Positions 52,511-60,752 of a stretch of DNA of 64,000 bases are shown here, one piece after another (the first letter of the stretch is position 1; the number at the start of each line of letters is the position of its first letter). The notes beneath the pieces were generated by a model that saw only the letters and a list, made by a program, of their open reading frames with translations, was not told the origin of the DNA and ran no database searches. The translations under genes and the position numbers were made by a program. Source of the stretch: Cellulomonas timonensis (GTDB lineage Bacteria; Actinomycetota; Actinomycetes; Actinomycetales; Cellulomonadaceae); assembly GCF_900046455.1 (NCBI RefSeq), contig NZ_FCOT01000012.1, positions 730,017 through 794,016 on the forward strand, given 5' to 3'.

Positions 52511-53557
52511 TCAGGTCTTGCGCACGACCGGCGCCGGCCGGCCCGTGAGCCGCAGGCGCAGTGCCCGCCACGCGAGGGCGGTGGCGTGCGCGACGGGTGC
52601 TGTCGCGTCACCGAGGATGCGCACCCAGGCGCCGACGTCCCCCGGCAGGGCGCTGACGCCCAGCACGACGCCCTCGGCGCCGGCCACCTCGGCGTGCAGC
52701 AGGTCGGCGAGATCCGCGGCCGACGCGAGCGGGGTGACGACGTACAACATCGCCAGCACGTCGTGGTCCGCGAGCACCGCGAGGCCGCCCGTGCCGCCGT
52801 CCGCCGGGGTGAGCCGCACGCGGTCCACCGCGAGGCATGTGCCGTCCGGCCGGCGGATCTCGAGGTCGGCGGCGAGCGCCGCGTACCGGTGCCGCTCGCC
52901 GCGGGCCAGCCGCCCGGCGACGATCGTCTCGCCCGCGATCACCGTGGCGGACTCCGCCACCGTCAGGCGCGTGCGCTGGTACAGGCGCGAGTCGGCGAAG
53001 AGGACGACGGGGTCCGGCAGGTACTCCACGTACGCGTGCTCGGCGGCGTCGAGGAAGACCTGCGCCACCGCGTAGTCCTGCTCCATCCGCAGCGCGCGCG
53101 TGTAGGCCGTCGTGGTGACGTGCGCGCATGCGCCGGGGCCGAAGCCCAGGTCGGTCCGCAGCCGGTCGCCCTGCAGGATGCCGGCGCCCGTCGACATCAG
53201 GTAGACGTACGGCATGTCCTGGCGCAGCGGGTCGTAGTACAGCGGCCGCATGATCTGCAACGGCGACTTCTGGTAGTGCGCCACCAGCTCCGTGCCGTGG
53301 ACGGTCCGCGCGAACGCCAGCTCGAGGATGCCGACCTTCCCCGGGCTTCCCGTGGGCAGCATGTCGGGCACGCCGGCGAACCGGGCCACCTCCGCCGGGA
53401 CGCGGTCCGGCTCGTAGTACGCCGGCTGGAGCCGGCGCCCGCCGTACGCGGGCGCCTCCTGCCCGGCTTCCGGTGGCGCGTCGGGCGGTCCGGCCGCGCG
53501 GGCGGCCGGGACCACCGGCTCCGTCACGACGTCGGCGCTCACGGGGGTCGCGATCAC
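52511..53557 (-). CDS. ureD: Urease accessory protein UreD
   Basis: A 348-aa protein; GTG 53557 overlaps the ureG stop (GTGA). The core contains GKVGILELAFARTVHGTELV, PLYYDPLRQDMPYVYLMSTG, AGILQGDRLRTDLGFGPGAC and AHVTTTAYTRALRMEQDYAV, which are UreD hallmarks. UreD (UreH) docks on apo-urease and, with UreF and UreG, forms the nickel-insertion complex with a tunnel for Ni2+. The N-terminal 45 residues are low complexity. The last accessory gene before the urea channel. Confidence 0.93.
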   Translation of the reverse strand: MIATPVSADVVTEPVVPAARAAGPPDAPPEAGQEAPAYGGRRLQPAYYEPDRVPAEVARFAGVPDMLPTGSPGKVGILELAFARTVHGTELVAHYQKSPLQIMRPLYYDPLRQDMPYVYLMSTGAGILQGDRLRTDLGFGPGACAHVTTTAYTRALRMEQDYAVAQVFLDAAEHAYVEYLPDPVVLFADSRLYQRTRLTVAESATVIAGETIVAGRLARGERHRYAALAADLEIRRPDGTCLAVDRVRLTPADGGTGGLAVLADHDVLAMLYVVTPLASAADLADLLHAEVAGAEGVVLGVSALPGDVGAWVRILGDATAPVAHATALAWRALRLRLTGRPAPVVRKT

Positions 53558-54189
53558 GGGACCAGGACGCGCGTGCGGCCGTCCCACAGGGCGAGGATCT
53601 GATCCTGCAGCGCGTCGACCCCCACGCCGGTCAGCGAGTTGGTCAGCACCACGGGCTTGCCGTCGCGCACGCGGTGCGCGTCGGACTCCATGACGCCCAG
53701 GTCCGTGCGCACGTACTGCGCGATGTCGATCTTGTTGATCACGAGGATGTCGGAGTCGGTGATGCCGGGGCCGCGCTTGCGTGGCATCTTCTCGCCCTCG
53801 GACGTGTCCAGGACGAAGACGAACACGTCGACCAGCGCCGGGGAGAACGTGAGGGTGAGGTTGTCGCCGCCCGACTCGTACAGGAGCGTGTCGACGTCGG
53901 GGAATCGCTCGAGCATCTCGGCGCCCACCGCCAGGTTCATCGTCGGGTCGTCGCGCACGGCCGTGTGCGGGCATGCGCCAGTCTCCACCCCGATCACGCG
54001 GTCGGGGTCCAGCACACCGGCCAGCTCACGGCGCACGTGGTGGGCGTCCTCCTGCGTGTAGATGTCGTTCGTGATCACCGCCGGGCGCCTGCCAGCGGCC
54101 AGCAGCCGGGGCACCAGGGCCTCCACCAGCGCCGTCTTGCCTGATCCCACCGGTCCCCCGATGCCGATCCGCAGCACGTTCTCGCTCAT
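53554..54189 (-). CDS. ureG: Urease accessory GTPase UreG
   Basis: A 211-aa SIMIBI GTPase; ATG 54189 follows GGGGGAGAG. P-loop GGPVGSGKTALVEAL, the nickel-binding CPH motif in VETGACPHTAVRDD, the switch region YESGGDNLTLTFSPALVD, and NKIDIAQYV for guanine recognition are all present. UreG dimerises around Ni2+ through the CPH motif and delivers it to urease upon GTP hydrolysis. Unlike many UreG proteins it has no His-rich N-terminus, so extra nickel storage must reside elsewhere. Confidence 0.97.
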   Translation of the reverse strand: MSENVLRIGIGGPVGSGKTALVEALVPRLLAAGRRPAVITNDIYTQEDAHHVRRELAGVLDPDRVIGVETGACPHTAVRDDPTMNLAVGAEMLERFPDVDTLLYESGGDNLTLTFSPALVDVFVFVLDTSEGEKMPRKRGPGITDSDILVINKIDIAQYVRTDLGVMESDAHRVRDGKPVVLTNSLTGVGVDALQDQILALWDGRTRVLVP

Positions 54190-54233
54190 CGCTCTCCCCC
54201 TCTCCCCCGGCGGCACGTCACCGCCAGAGCGTG

Positions 54234-54929
54234 CTAGCTCGTGAACAGGCGCGCCTCGGCGCGCTCATGCTGGGCCGACATGACGTCCGCCATCGGGGCA
54301 CAGCCCCCCAGATCGGCGAGGTCGCGTGCGACGGCCTCCTCGGCCGCCTGCGCGATGACCGGGCTCATGGCGTGCAACGTGACCTGGACCTGCCGGTGGT
54401 CGGCGAGCCGGAGTCGCAGGGCGGCGCCGAGGACGCTGACGGTGAACGCCGACAGGTCGGACGCGACGGCCTGGGCCGTCCCGACCCCCGCGGCGGCGTA
54501 CGCCACCGCCATGGCGACCGGCTGGCACCCCGGCGACTCCTTGGCCGCCACGATCCGCGCCCACTCCGCGAGCACCGGCCCCCCGAGCGCGGCGCCCGCC
54601 ACGTCGGTCAGCTGGTGTCCGCTGCGCACCGACGCCCGCCGCATCTCGGCGTTGAGCTTGGTGGCGTGCAGCAGGTGGTCCACCCGCCGGACGCGGTCCC
54701 AGTCGCCCACGGCCGCCGCCTCATGGGCCCGGGCGAGCGCTGTCGCGTCCCCCGGCCCCACGGAGTGCAGCAGCAGCCCCCGCAGCAGGCCCTCGACGCC
54801 ACCCTGGTCGACCAGCCGCGCCTGGCTGAAGCCCTCCAGCCCATGCGACATCGTGTAGAAGCCGCTCGGGAACGCGGAGTCCGACAGCTGCAGGCTGACG
54901 AGCAGCGCGCGCAGGTCGGCGGTGGGCAC
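54234..54929 (-). CDS. ureF: Urease accessory protein UreF
   Basis: A 231-aa all-helical protein; GTG 54929 follows GAGGAG, nine bases after the ureC stop. LLVSLQLSDSAFPSGFYTMS HGLE is the conserved UreF opening (SDSxFPxGxFxxSxGLE), and RRVDHLLHATKLNAEMRRAS with GHQLTDVA follow. UreF acts as the GTPase-gating and docking partner in the UreD-UreF-UreG complex. No ureE gene lies between ureC and ureF, where it is often found. Confidence 0.93.
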   Translation of the reverse strand: MPTADLRALLVSLQLSDSAFPSGFYTMSHGLEGFSQARLVDQGGVEGLLRGLLLHSVGPGDATALARAHEAAAVGDWDRVRRVDHLLHATKLNAEMRRASVRSGHQLTDVAGAALGGPVLAEWARIVAAKESPGCQPVAMAVAYAAAGVGTAQAVASDLSAFTVSVLGAALRLRLADHRQVQVTLHAMSPVIAQAAEEAVARDLADLGGCAPMADVMSAQHERAEARLFTS

Positions 54930-54937
54930 GGCGCTCC

Positions 54938-56662
54938 TCAGGCCAGGAAGAACAGCTGGGTCATGGGCAGCGACTTCGCGGGCTCGATGTGCGCCGGGAC
55001 GCCGTCGAGCGTCACCTTGTAGGTCTCCGGGTCGACGTCGACGACGGGCGCCCGGTCGTTGCGGACCATGTGCGCCTTGCCGAGCTGGCGGGTGCGGCGC
55101 ACCGGCAGCACCGTGCTGCGCAGTCCCAGCATGTCGGGGACCCCGGCGTCGATCGCGGCCTGCGACATGAACGTCACACGCGTGCTCTGCTGCGCCCGGC
55201 CGAACGCCCCGAACATCGGGCGGTAGAGGACGGGCTGCGGGGTCGGCAGCGACGCGTTCGGATCGCCCATCTTCGCCCACTTGATGACGCCGCCCTTGAT
55301 CACCATCTTCGGCTTGGCCGCGAACGAGTCCACCGGCCAGAGCACGATGTCGGCGAGCTTCCCCGCCTCGAGCGACCCGAGGTAGTCGGAGATGCCGCAG
55401 GTGATCGCGGGGTTGATCGTCACCTTCGCCAGGTAGCGCAGCACGCGGAAGTTGTCGTGCCGCTCGGTGTCCTCCGCGAGCCGGCCGCGCTTGTCCTTGT
55501 TGTGGTGCGCCGTCTGGAAACACCGCGTCACCGTCTCGCCGATGCGGCCCATCGCCTGCGAGTCGGACGAGAACATCGAGATGACACCCTCGTCTTGCAG
55601 CACGGTCTCCGCGGAGATCGTCTCGGCGCGCACCCGCGAGTCCGCGAACGCGACGTCCTCGGGGATGTCATGCGACAGGTGGTGGCACACCATCACCATG
55701 TCGAGCAGCTCGTCGACCGAGTTGACCGTGTACGGCAGCGTCGGGTTGGTGGACGACGGCAGCACGTTGGGGTAGCTCGCGAGCTTCATGATGTCGGGGG
55801 CGTGCCCACCGCCCGCGCCCTCCGTGTGGAAGGTGTGGATCGTGCGCCCGTTGATCGCCGAGACCGTGTCCTCGACGAAGCCCGCCTCGTTGAGGCTGTC
55901 GGTGTGGACCGCCACCTGCACGTCGTACTCGTCGGCCACTGACAGCGCGTCGCTCAGGGCTGCGGGCGTGGCGCCGAAGTCCTCATGCACCTTCAGCCCG
56001 GCGGCGCCCGCCTGGATCTGCTCGATCAACGCCTGGGGCAGCGACCCGTTGCCCTTGCCGTAGAAGCCCATGCTCACCGGGATGTCCTCGGCGGCCTCGA
56101 TCATGCGGTGCAAGTACCAGGCGCCGGGCGTCGTCGTCACGCCGTTGGTCGCGTCGCTGGGGCCGGTCCCGCCGCCGAACAGCGTGGTGATGCCATTGCT
56201 GATGGCGGCCTCGGCCTGCTGCGGCGAGATGTAGTGCACGTGCGGGTCGATGGCGCCAGCGGTCGCAATGAGGTGCTCGCCGGCGATGAACTCCGTCCCG
56301 GTGCCCACCACGAGGCGCGGATCGACGCCGTCCTGCAGGTGCGGGTTGCCGGACTTGCCGACAGCCGCGATCTTGCCGTCCTTGACGCCGATGTCGCCTT
56401 TCACCACGCCGAGCACCGGGTCGATGATGATCGCGTTGGTGATGACCAGGTCGAGCACGCCCTGCGGGCCCGTCACGTTCGGGTCCGCGCCCATGCCGTC
56501 GCGTGCCGTCTTGCCGCCGCCGTAGACGATCTCGTCGCCGTAGAACCCCTCGTTGAAGTCCTTCTCGATCTCGACGACGAGGTTCGAGTCGGCCAGATGC
56601 ACCCTGTCGCCCCGCGTGGGGCCGAACATGTCGGTGTACTGCTTGCGGGACAGGATCGCCAT
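54938..56662 (-). CDS. ureC: Urease alpha subunit UreC
   Basis: The 574-aa catalytic subunit; ATG 56662 overlaps the ureB stop (TGATG). Both nickel ions are liganded by residues present here: H141 and H143 (DPHVHY), the carbamylated K224, H253, H279 and D367. The flap carries C326 and H327 ([19 protein letters not shown]). All positions are seven higher than in the Klebsiella enzyme. K224 lies in [12 protein letters not shown], where most ureases I know have HEDWG; Phe229 replaces that Trp. The enzyme hydrolyses urea to ammonia and carbamate in the cytoplasm. Confidence 0.97.
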   Translation of the reverse strand: MAILSRKQYTDMFGPTRGDRVHLADSNLVVEIEKDFNEGFYGDEIVYGGGKTARDGMGADPNVTGPQGVLDLVITNAIIIDPVLGVVKGDIGVKDGKIAAVGKSGNPHLQDGVDPRLVVGTGTEFIAGEHLIATAGAIDPHVHYISPQQAEAAISNGITTLFGGGTGPSDATNGVTTTPGAWYLHRMIEAAEDIPVSMGFYGKGNGSLPQALIEQIQAGAAGLKVHEDFGATPAALSDALSVADEYDVQVAVHTDSLNEAGFVEDTVSAINGRTIHTFHTEGAGGGHAPDIMKLASYPNVLPSSTNPTLPYTVNSVDELLDMVMVCHHLSHDIPEDVAFADSRVRAETISAETVLQDEGVISMFSSDSQAMGRIGETVTRCFQTAHHNKDKRGRLAEDTERHDNFRVLRYLAKVTINPAITCGISDYLGSLEAGKLADIVLWPVDSFAAKPKMVIKGGVIKWAKMGDPNASLPTPQPVLYRPMFGAFGRAQQSTRVTFMSQAAIDAGVPDMLGLRSTVLPVRRTRQLGKAHMVRNDRAPVVDVDPETYKVTLDGVPAHIEPAKSLPMTQLFFLA

Positions 56663-57078
56663 CAGTGGTCCCCCCCAGGGGTCGCGTCGGGCGCCGTCGT
56701 GGTCGGCGTGCCGTCCTTGAACTCGCACTCCGCCAGGCGGCGCAGCGCGTCGAGCCGCGTCTGGCGGGCGTCGAGACCGCCGTCGACGAGGTTGTTGAAC
56801 CCGATGAGGCGGCGTCCGCCCCCGTAGGCGGCCAGCGTGACCTCGCGGGTGTCGCCCGCCTCGAGCCGCACCCCGGTGCCGGCGGGCATGTCCAGGTGCA
56901 TGCCATACGCCTTCTCGCGGTCGAATAGCAGCGCCCGGTTGACCTCGAAGAAGTGGAAGTGCGAGCCGATCTGGACGGCGCGGTCCCCGGTGTTCGCGAC
57001 CTGCAGCGTGACCTTCGCGCGGCCGGCGTTGATCTCGATGTCCTCGTTGGTGTGGTGGTACTTGGGGCTGCCTAGCAT
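56662..57078 (-). CDS. ureB: Urease beta subunit UreB
   Basis: A 138-aa protein; ATG 57078 follows [46 protein letters not shown] and [18 protein letters not shown] with FNNLVDG are the conserved UreB blocks. A C-terminal extension of about 20 residues rich in Thr/Pro/Gly and ending GGDH is longer than in minimal UreB proteins. It forms the trimer with UreA and UreC. The stop overlaps the ureC start. Confidence 0.96.
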   Translation of the reverse strand: MLGSPKYHHTNEDIEINAGRAKVTLQVANTGDRAVQIGSHFHFFEVNRALLFDREKAYGMHLDMPAGTGVRLEAGDTREVTLAAYGGGRRLIGFNNLVDGGLDARQTRLDALRRLAECEFKDGTPTTTAPDATPGGDH

Positions 57079-57118
57079 CGTGTCCCTCCACGTCGTGGTT
57101 GGGGTCGGGCTTGCGGTG

Positions 57119-57967
57119 TCACAGATGTGCCGGCGTCGGCGCGGGCGCCGCGACGTCGTCGTGCCGGTGCTGGTGCGTGTGCCCATGGGTGTGCGGATGA
57201 CCGCCCGGCACTGGCTCATCGGCGTGCGAGTGGGCGTAGCCGTGTCCGTGGTCGGCCTCCAGCCCGTCGGCGATGCCGTCACGGCCATGGTCGAGGCCGT
57301 GCACGGCCGCGGCCACGCGCTCCCCCACGATCCGCGCCATCGCGCCGTCCGACAGCAGCGGACCGTAGAACGACGCGCCGTCGAGGGCCGAGGGCCCGGG
57401 ACTCGACGCGGCGAACCCCGCCGGGACCACCACCACGCCGTCGGCCCCCAGGAGCCGTTCGCGCCCGACGGCGCGCGCGAGATCGGCATCGGCGCCGACG
57501 CACGCGACGGCCACCTCCAGGCCAGCGCCGTGGGCGCGCACCAGGTGGGCGACGCGGTGCAGCTCGGCGTCGTCGAACGGGTCGGCCCCAGGGGCCGCGA
57601 CCACGAGGGCGGCGCCGGGCTGCGCGGCCGCCGTCCGTGTCGCCGCGATTCGCAGCAGCGCGACGAGGTGGTCGATCGTGCCGAACTGCTCGCACAGGAC
57701 GAGCCGTCCGCGGGTGGCGCCCGTGCTCAGCCAGTGCAGGGTGCGGGCGGTGTCGGCGACCGCCACCGGGTCCCGTCCCCACGTCATCGGCAGCACCGCG
57801 ACCGGCCCGGCGCCGGACTCCACCAGGGCGCGCACCCGGTCGTGCAGGGGCCTGCCGGGCACGGTCACGAGGGCCCCGGGCAGGAGGGCGAGCAGACGGC
57901 CCAGGTCCGCCCCCTGTCGGCTCTCATGGCCGCCCACCAGCACCGTCCGGGCCTGGGGCGTCGACAT
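57119..57967 (-). CDS. CbiX-like chelatase with His-rich tail, inserted in the urease operon
   Basis: A 282-aa protein lying between ureA (two bases upstream) and ureB. The N-terminal part has the CbiX/sirohydrochlorin chelatase opening [20 protein letters not shown] and the motif [16 protein letters not shown] second similar half follows ([35 protein letters not shown]). Residues about 220-275 hold about fifteen His ([32 protein letters not shown]), a typical nickel-sequestering tail as in many UreE, HypB and CooJ proteins. CbiX relatives insert Co2+ or Ni2+ into tetrapyrroles. No tetrapyrrole gene is near. With ureE missing from the operon, a nickel-chaperone role is inferred. Confidence 0.8.
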   Translation of the reverse strand: MSTPQARTVLVGGHESRQGADLGRLLALLPGALVTVPGRPLHDRVRALVESGAGPVAVLPMTWGRDPVAVADTARTLHWLSTGATRGRLVLCEQFGTIDHLVALLRIAATRTAAAQPGAALVVAAPGADPFDDAELHRVAHLVRAHGAGLEVAVACVGADADLARAVGRERLLGADGVVVVPAGFAASSPGPSALDGASFYGPLLSDGAMARIVGERVAAAVHGLDHGRDGIADGLEADHGHGYAHSHADEPVPGGHPHTHGHTHQHRHDDVAAPAPTPAHL

Positions 57968-57969
57968 GG

Positions 57970-58275
57970 TCAGACCGAGACGGGGTCGTGACACGAGACG
58001 AGCTTGCTTCCGTCCGGGAACGTGGCCTCCACCTGCAGCAGGGCAATCCGCTGGCGAACGCCCGGCATGCAGTCGTGCTCCGAGACGACGTGCTTGCCCA
58101 GCTCCATGCACTCGGCGACCGACTTGCCATCCCGGGCGGCCTCGAGAATGGCCTCGGAGACCAGCGCCTGGACCTCGCTCACGTTGAGCTTGGTGCCGCG
58201 CGCACGTCGGCGACGGGCGAGGTCCGCGACCTGGTAGACGTACAACTTATCCACTTCACGCGGAGTCAGATCCAT
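57970..58275 (-). CDS. ureA: Urease gamma subunit UreA
   Basis: A 101-aa protein from ATG 58275, preceded by AGGTCCCAGGA. LTPREVDKLYVYQVADLARR, LNVSEVQALVSEAILEAARD, MPGVRQRIALLQVEATFPDG and KLVSCHDPV are the standard UreA blocks. It is the first gene of a minus-strand unit that extends about 11.8 kb to the nickel ATPase. All junctions overlap or are short; the longest internal gap is the 58 bases between ureD and the urea channel. Confidence 0.97.
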   Translation of the reverse strand: MDLTPREVDKLYVYQVADLARRRRARGTKLNVSEVQALVSEAILEAARDGKSVAECMELGKHVVSEHDCMPGVRQRIALLQVEATFPDGSKLVSCHDPVSV

Positions 58276-58320
58276 GTCCTGGGACCTTTCGTGACGACGT
58301 TGCCCCTCGACTGTGACTTG

Positions 58321-58338
58321 TGTGCTCGTTGTGCTCGT
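58321..58338 (-). repeat. 9-bp tandem repeat in the urease promoter region
   Basis: TGTGCTCGT occurs twice back to back at 58321-58329 and 58330-58338 (ACGAGCACA on the sense strand of ureA), about 46 bp upstream of ureA. It may be an activator or repressor site for the operon. A GAAAC half-site lies next to it, but the full spaced GTnAC/GAAAC pattern of GlnR was not found. Confidence 0.4.
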
Positions 58339-58493
58339 TTCGACGATACGCCGAACCCCATTGACGACAACTCGTGGACATATCCGCAGGTGAGCGGTGG
58401 ATTCGCCATGCCCGGGCTTTCTGAACGGCTGTACAAATGAACCGTTTCGACGCTGGTCCGTTCTCCGTCGTGCGCGCGATGGAATTCCGGCTT

Positions 58494-58508
58494 AGCGTCA
58501 AAGACATG
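58494..58508 (+). promoter_or_regulatory. Leaderless-type promoter before the crcB pair
   Basis: TAGCGT (58494-58499) is a -10-like hexamer and an ATG follows six bases later at 58506. This is the same geometry as the leaderless TetR start at 16883. No ribosome site is present. Confidence 0.5.
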
Positions 58509-58600
58509 GCAGCCGACAGTCGCCACGAACACGGGCGTGCGCACCCGGCACCCCACAGCCTCACCGAACACCGCTGCGCTGGTCCGGGCTCGGCCTGGTC

Positions 58601-59044
58601 ATGGTCGGCGGCATCCTGGGCGTCGCAGCGCGCGAAGGCCTGATGCAGGCCATCCCGAACGTCGACCAGGTGCCGGTGGTCGTGCCGGTGGTCAACCTGC
58701 TCGCCGCATTCGCCCTGGGCTACCTGTACGAGGCACTCGCCCGCACCGCGCCCGGCACCGCGCTGACCGGCCGGCTCAAGCTGCTGATCGGTACGGGATT
58801 CTGCGGCGGCCTGAGCACGTACAGCTCGCTCGCCACCGACACGGCCGTCCTGCTGCACGATGATCGCGCCAACGTCGCGGTCCCGTACGCGCTCGGCACG
58901 GTGCTGATCGGCGCGCTCGCGACGCTCGCGGGCATCGCCCTAGGCACGCGACTGCACCCGCACGAACCGGACGAGGACGAGTTGCGTCACATCGAGGGGC
59001 ACGCCCAGAAGGCGACACCTGCGGCTCCAGGGGGTAAGTCATGA
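58601..59044 (+). CDS. crcB: Fluoride channel protein CrcB (first copy), N-terminus probably frameshifted
   Basis: From ATG 58601 the frame gives 147 aa with four hydrophobic segments and CrcB/Fluc hallmarks: GGILGVAAREGL in TM1, VVNLLAAFALGYLYEAL (N and F positions), GTGFCGGLSTYSSLATDTAV in TM3. TM1 is cut short by this start and no ribosome site precedes it. The codons just upstream in the same frame read RWSGLGLV, which would complete TM1, but that frame has no start codon. A leaderless ATG at 58506 begins MAADSRHEHGRAHPAPHSLT in a different frame. One missing base between 58506 and 58600 would join them. The gene overlaps the second crcB (ATGA). Confidence 0.8.
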   Translation: MVGGILGVAAREGLMQAIPNVDQVPVVVPVVNLLAAFALGYLYEALARTAPGTALTGRLKLLIGTGFCGGLSTYSSLATDTAVLLHDDRANVAVPYALGTVLIGALATLAGIALGTRLHPHEPDEDELRHIEGHAQKATPAAPGGKS

Positions 59045-59418
59045 CGCCCGGAGTCTTCGTCCTCGTGGTCCTCGCGGGCGGCCTCGGCGCCTGCACGCGC
59101 TACGTCGTGGACGCCCTCATCCGCAGCCGCGTCACCTCGTCCTTCCCCTGGCCCACCGCGATCATCAACCTGACCGGCTCATTCGTCCTGGGGCTGCTCA
59201 CGGGGCTGGTCGCCGCCAACGTCGCCTCGCCCGTGGTCAGCGCAACGGTCGGTATCGGGTTCCTCGGCGGCTACACGACGTTCAGCACCGCGAGCTACGA
59301 GACCGTCCAGCTGATCCGGAAGAAGAAGTACGGCGTCGCGCTGGCCTACGGGATCGGGATCCTCGTCGTGACCGTCGCGCTGGCCGCTGTCGGATATACC
59401 TGGGGACTCTCGCTGTAG
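59041..59418 (+). CDS. crcB: Fluoride channel protein CrcB (second copy)
   Basis: A 125-aa four-helix protein whose ATG overlaps the stop of the first copy (ATGA). FVLVVLAGGLGACTRYVVDA, WPTAIINLTGSFVLGLLTGL (the conserved Asn of the pore) and GIGFLGGYTTFSTASYETVQ (GxxGGxTTFSTF signature) identify it. Actinobacteria often carry paired crcB genes whose products form heterodimeric fluoride channels. No fluoride riboswitch is recognisable upstream of the pair. Confidence 0.95.
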   Translation: MTPGVFVLVVLAGGLGACTRYVVDALIRSRVTSSFPWPTAIINLTGSFVLGLLTGLVAANVASPVVSATVGIGFLGGYTTFSTASYETVQLIRKKKYGVALAYGIGILVVTVALAAVGYTWGLSL

Positions 59419-59448
59419 GCGCACTCCGACGCTCGCGTGTCCTGCGGG

Positions 59449-60495
59449 CTACGACGACGACGTCCCTGCCTCGAGAATGGACACGATCGAGAACAACGTG
59501 AAGCAGACCGCCCCGAGCCCGACGAGGACGTGTGCGCCGACGAAGAACCCAGGTTGTCGGGTGGTCGCCTCGAACAAGAACGCCGCGAAGAACAAGCACG
59601 TGAGCGCTGTGCCCACGGGAATGATCGGGATGCGGTTGGCCAGTGCGAACACCTGGCGCCACACGAGCGCGAGCAGCACCACCTTGGACACGATGCTGAA
59701 GCAGATGAGCCCAAGCCCGATCAGCACCACGCCAGGGGCGAGCCGCGCCGGGTTGTCCGAGGCCAGGAGCACCCCGAGGCCGAGGACGACGTTGATGGTC
59801 CCCATCGCCGCGACCCACCACGTCCAGCGGAAGCGCTCGACCTCGCCGAACTCGTTGCGGACCTGGCGCACGATGCTGGCGACCAGCGCGACGAGAGCGG
59901 AGCAGACCAGGGAGAGCCCGGTCACCACGTGCCCGGCGACGACCTCGGGCGTCGTGCCGCGCGCGTACAGCGTGCCCGCGATCACCAGGCCGACCACCGC
60001 GAGAACCGCGGGGATGGCGATGAGCAGGGCGCGGACGCGCTCCGAGTACGCCTCAGGCGGCGGACCGCTGCCGACGTCACGCGCGGCGCTCGCTTGGATG
60101 AGCGTGAACCTGGTCGAGGCCGTGGCCACGGTGCTCACGCTCGCGGCGATGAACCCGATGCCGAGCATCACGTACCCGGCGACGATGAACTGCGGCTCGT
60201 CGCCACGCCGCACGATCGTGACGCCCCAGATCATCGTGGCCACCGCGACCGCGTAGCCCAGCGCGGGCAACGCGATCTCCCAGACCCTGCCGTACCCGTG
60301 CACCAGCTGGCGGATGATCGTCGCGGCCGTCGAGAACAGCGCGATGCAGATCGCCGTGAGCGCCACATTGACGTGGCCGGCCACGAAGTGGTTCGCGTCG
60401 TCGCCGCCCGACAGGACGTACAACCCGAACGCGAGGCATACCGCGCCCATGACCAGCGGAATCGCACGGAAGAGGATGCTGATCGACCGATTCAT
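59449..60495 (-). CDS. yhiM: YhiM-like inner-membrane protein (DUF2776)
   Basis: A 348-aa protein with about ten helices from ATG 60495. It matches my memory of Escherichia coli YhiM along its whole length: FRAIPLVMGAVCLAFGLYVL, HFVAGHVNVALTAICIALFS, ARLAPGVVLIGLGLICFSIV, SKVVLLALVWR, LANRIPIIPVGTALTCLFF and the end GLGAVCFTLFSIVSILEAGT. Each of three repeated units has an FVAGH/VVAGH-type motif. YhiM has been linked to acid and low-temperature growth in E. coli. A DUF2776 protein in an actinobacterium beside fluoride channels is a slightly unusual context. Confidence 0.88.
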   Translation of the reverse strand: MNRSISILFRAIPLVMGAVCLAFGLYVLSGGDDANHFVAGHVNVALTAICIALFSTAATIIRQLVHGYGRVWEIALPALGYAVAVATMIWGVTIVRRGDEPQFIVAGYVMLGIGFIAASVSTVATASTRFTLIQASAARDVGSGPPPEAYSERVRALLIAIPAVLAVVGLVIAGTLYARGTTPEVVAGHVVTGLSLVCSALVALVASIVRQVRNEFGEVERFRWTWWVAAMGTINVVLGLGVLLASDNPARLAPGVVLIGLGLICFSIVSKVVLLALVWRQVFALANRIPIIPVGTALTCLFFAAFLFEATTRQPGFFVGAHVLVGLGAVCFTLFSIVSILEAGTSSS

Positions 60496-60617
60496 TCGTG
60501 CCCCCAGTAGTTCCCCACACTAGGGACGGCCCGCGGGATCGGCGCGTCGGGCCGCCCACGCGCGCCGAGCCGCGGCCCACGTCGCCACCCGTCCCCACGG
60601 CGACCCCCAGCGCGGCC

Positions 60618-60627
60618 GAAGCGTTTC
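60618..60627. promoter_or_regulatory. Candidate operator upstream of the CE1 esterase
   Basis: GAAGCGTTTC is the exact reverse complement of the element before the GH9 cellulase (41572-41581) and differs from the xylanase palindrome by one base. It lies 126 bp before the esterase start. Confidence 0.5.
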
Positions 60628-60752
60628 AGCCCCTTCGAGGCCCGCTGCTTTATCGCTAAATTCGCGCCCACCCGTGAACGCTCACCACCTCCCGGTCACG
60701 GCACACCTGCGTCCCGGCGACGACGCCCGGACGCACCGGCAAGGAGGAACCC

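Noticed and set aside
54930-54937. A hidden ureE between ureC and ureF
   Set aside because: The two genes are separated by only eight bases, and no UreE-like frame occurs elsewhere in the window.
58276-58600. Fluoride riboswitch or GlnR box in the crcB/ureA intergenic region
   Set aside because: No crcB-motif pseudoknot pattern is visible, and the GAAAC half-sites do not have the GTnAC spacing needed for a GlnR site.
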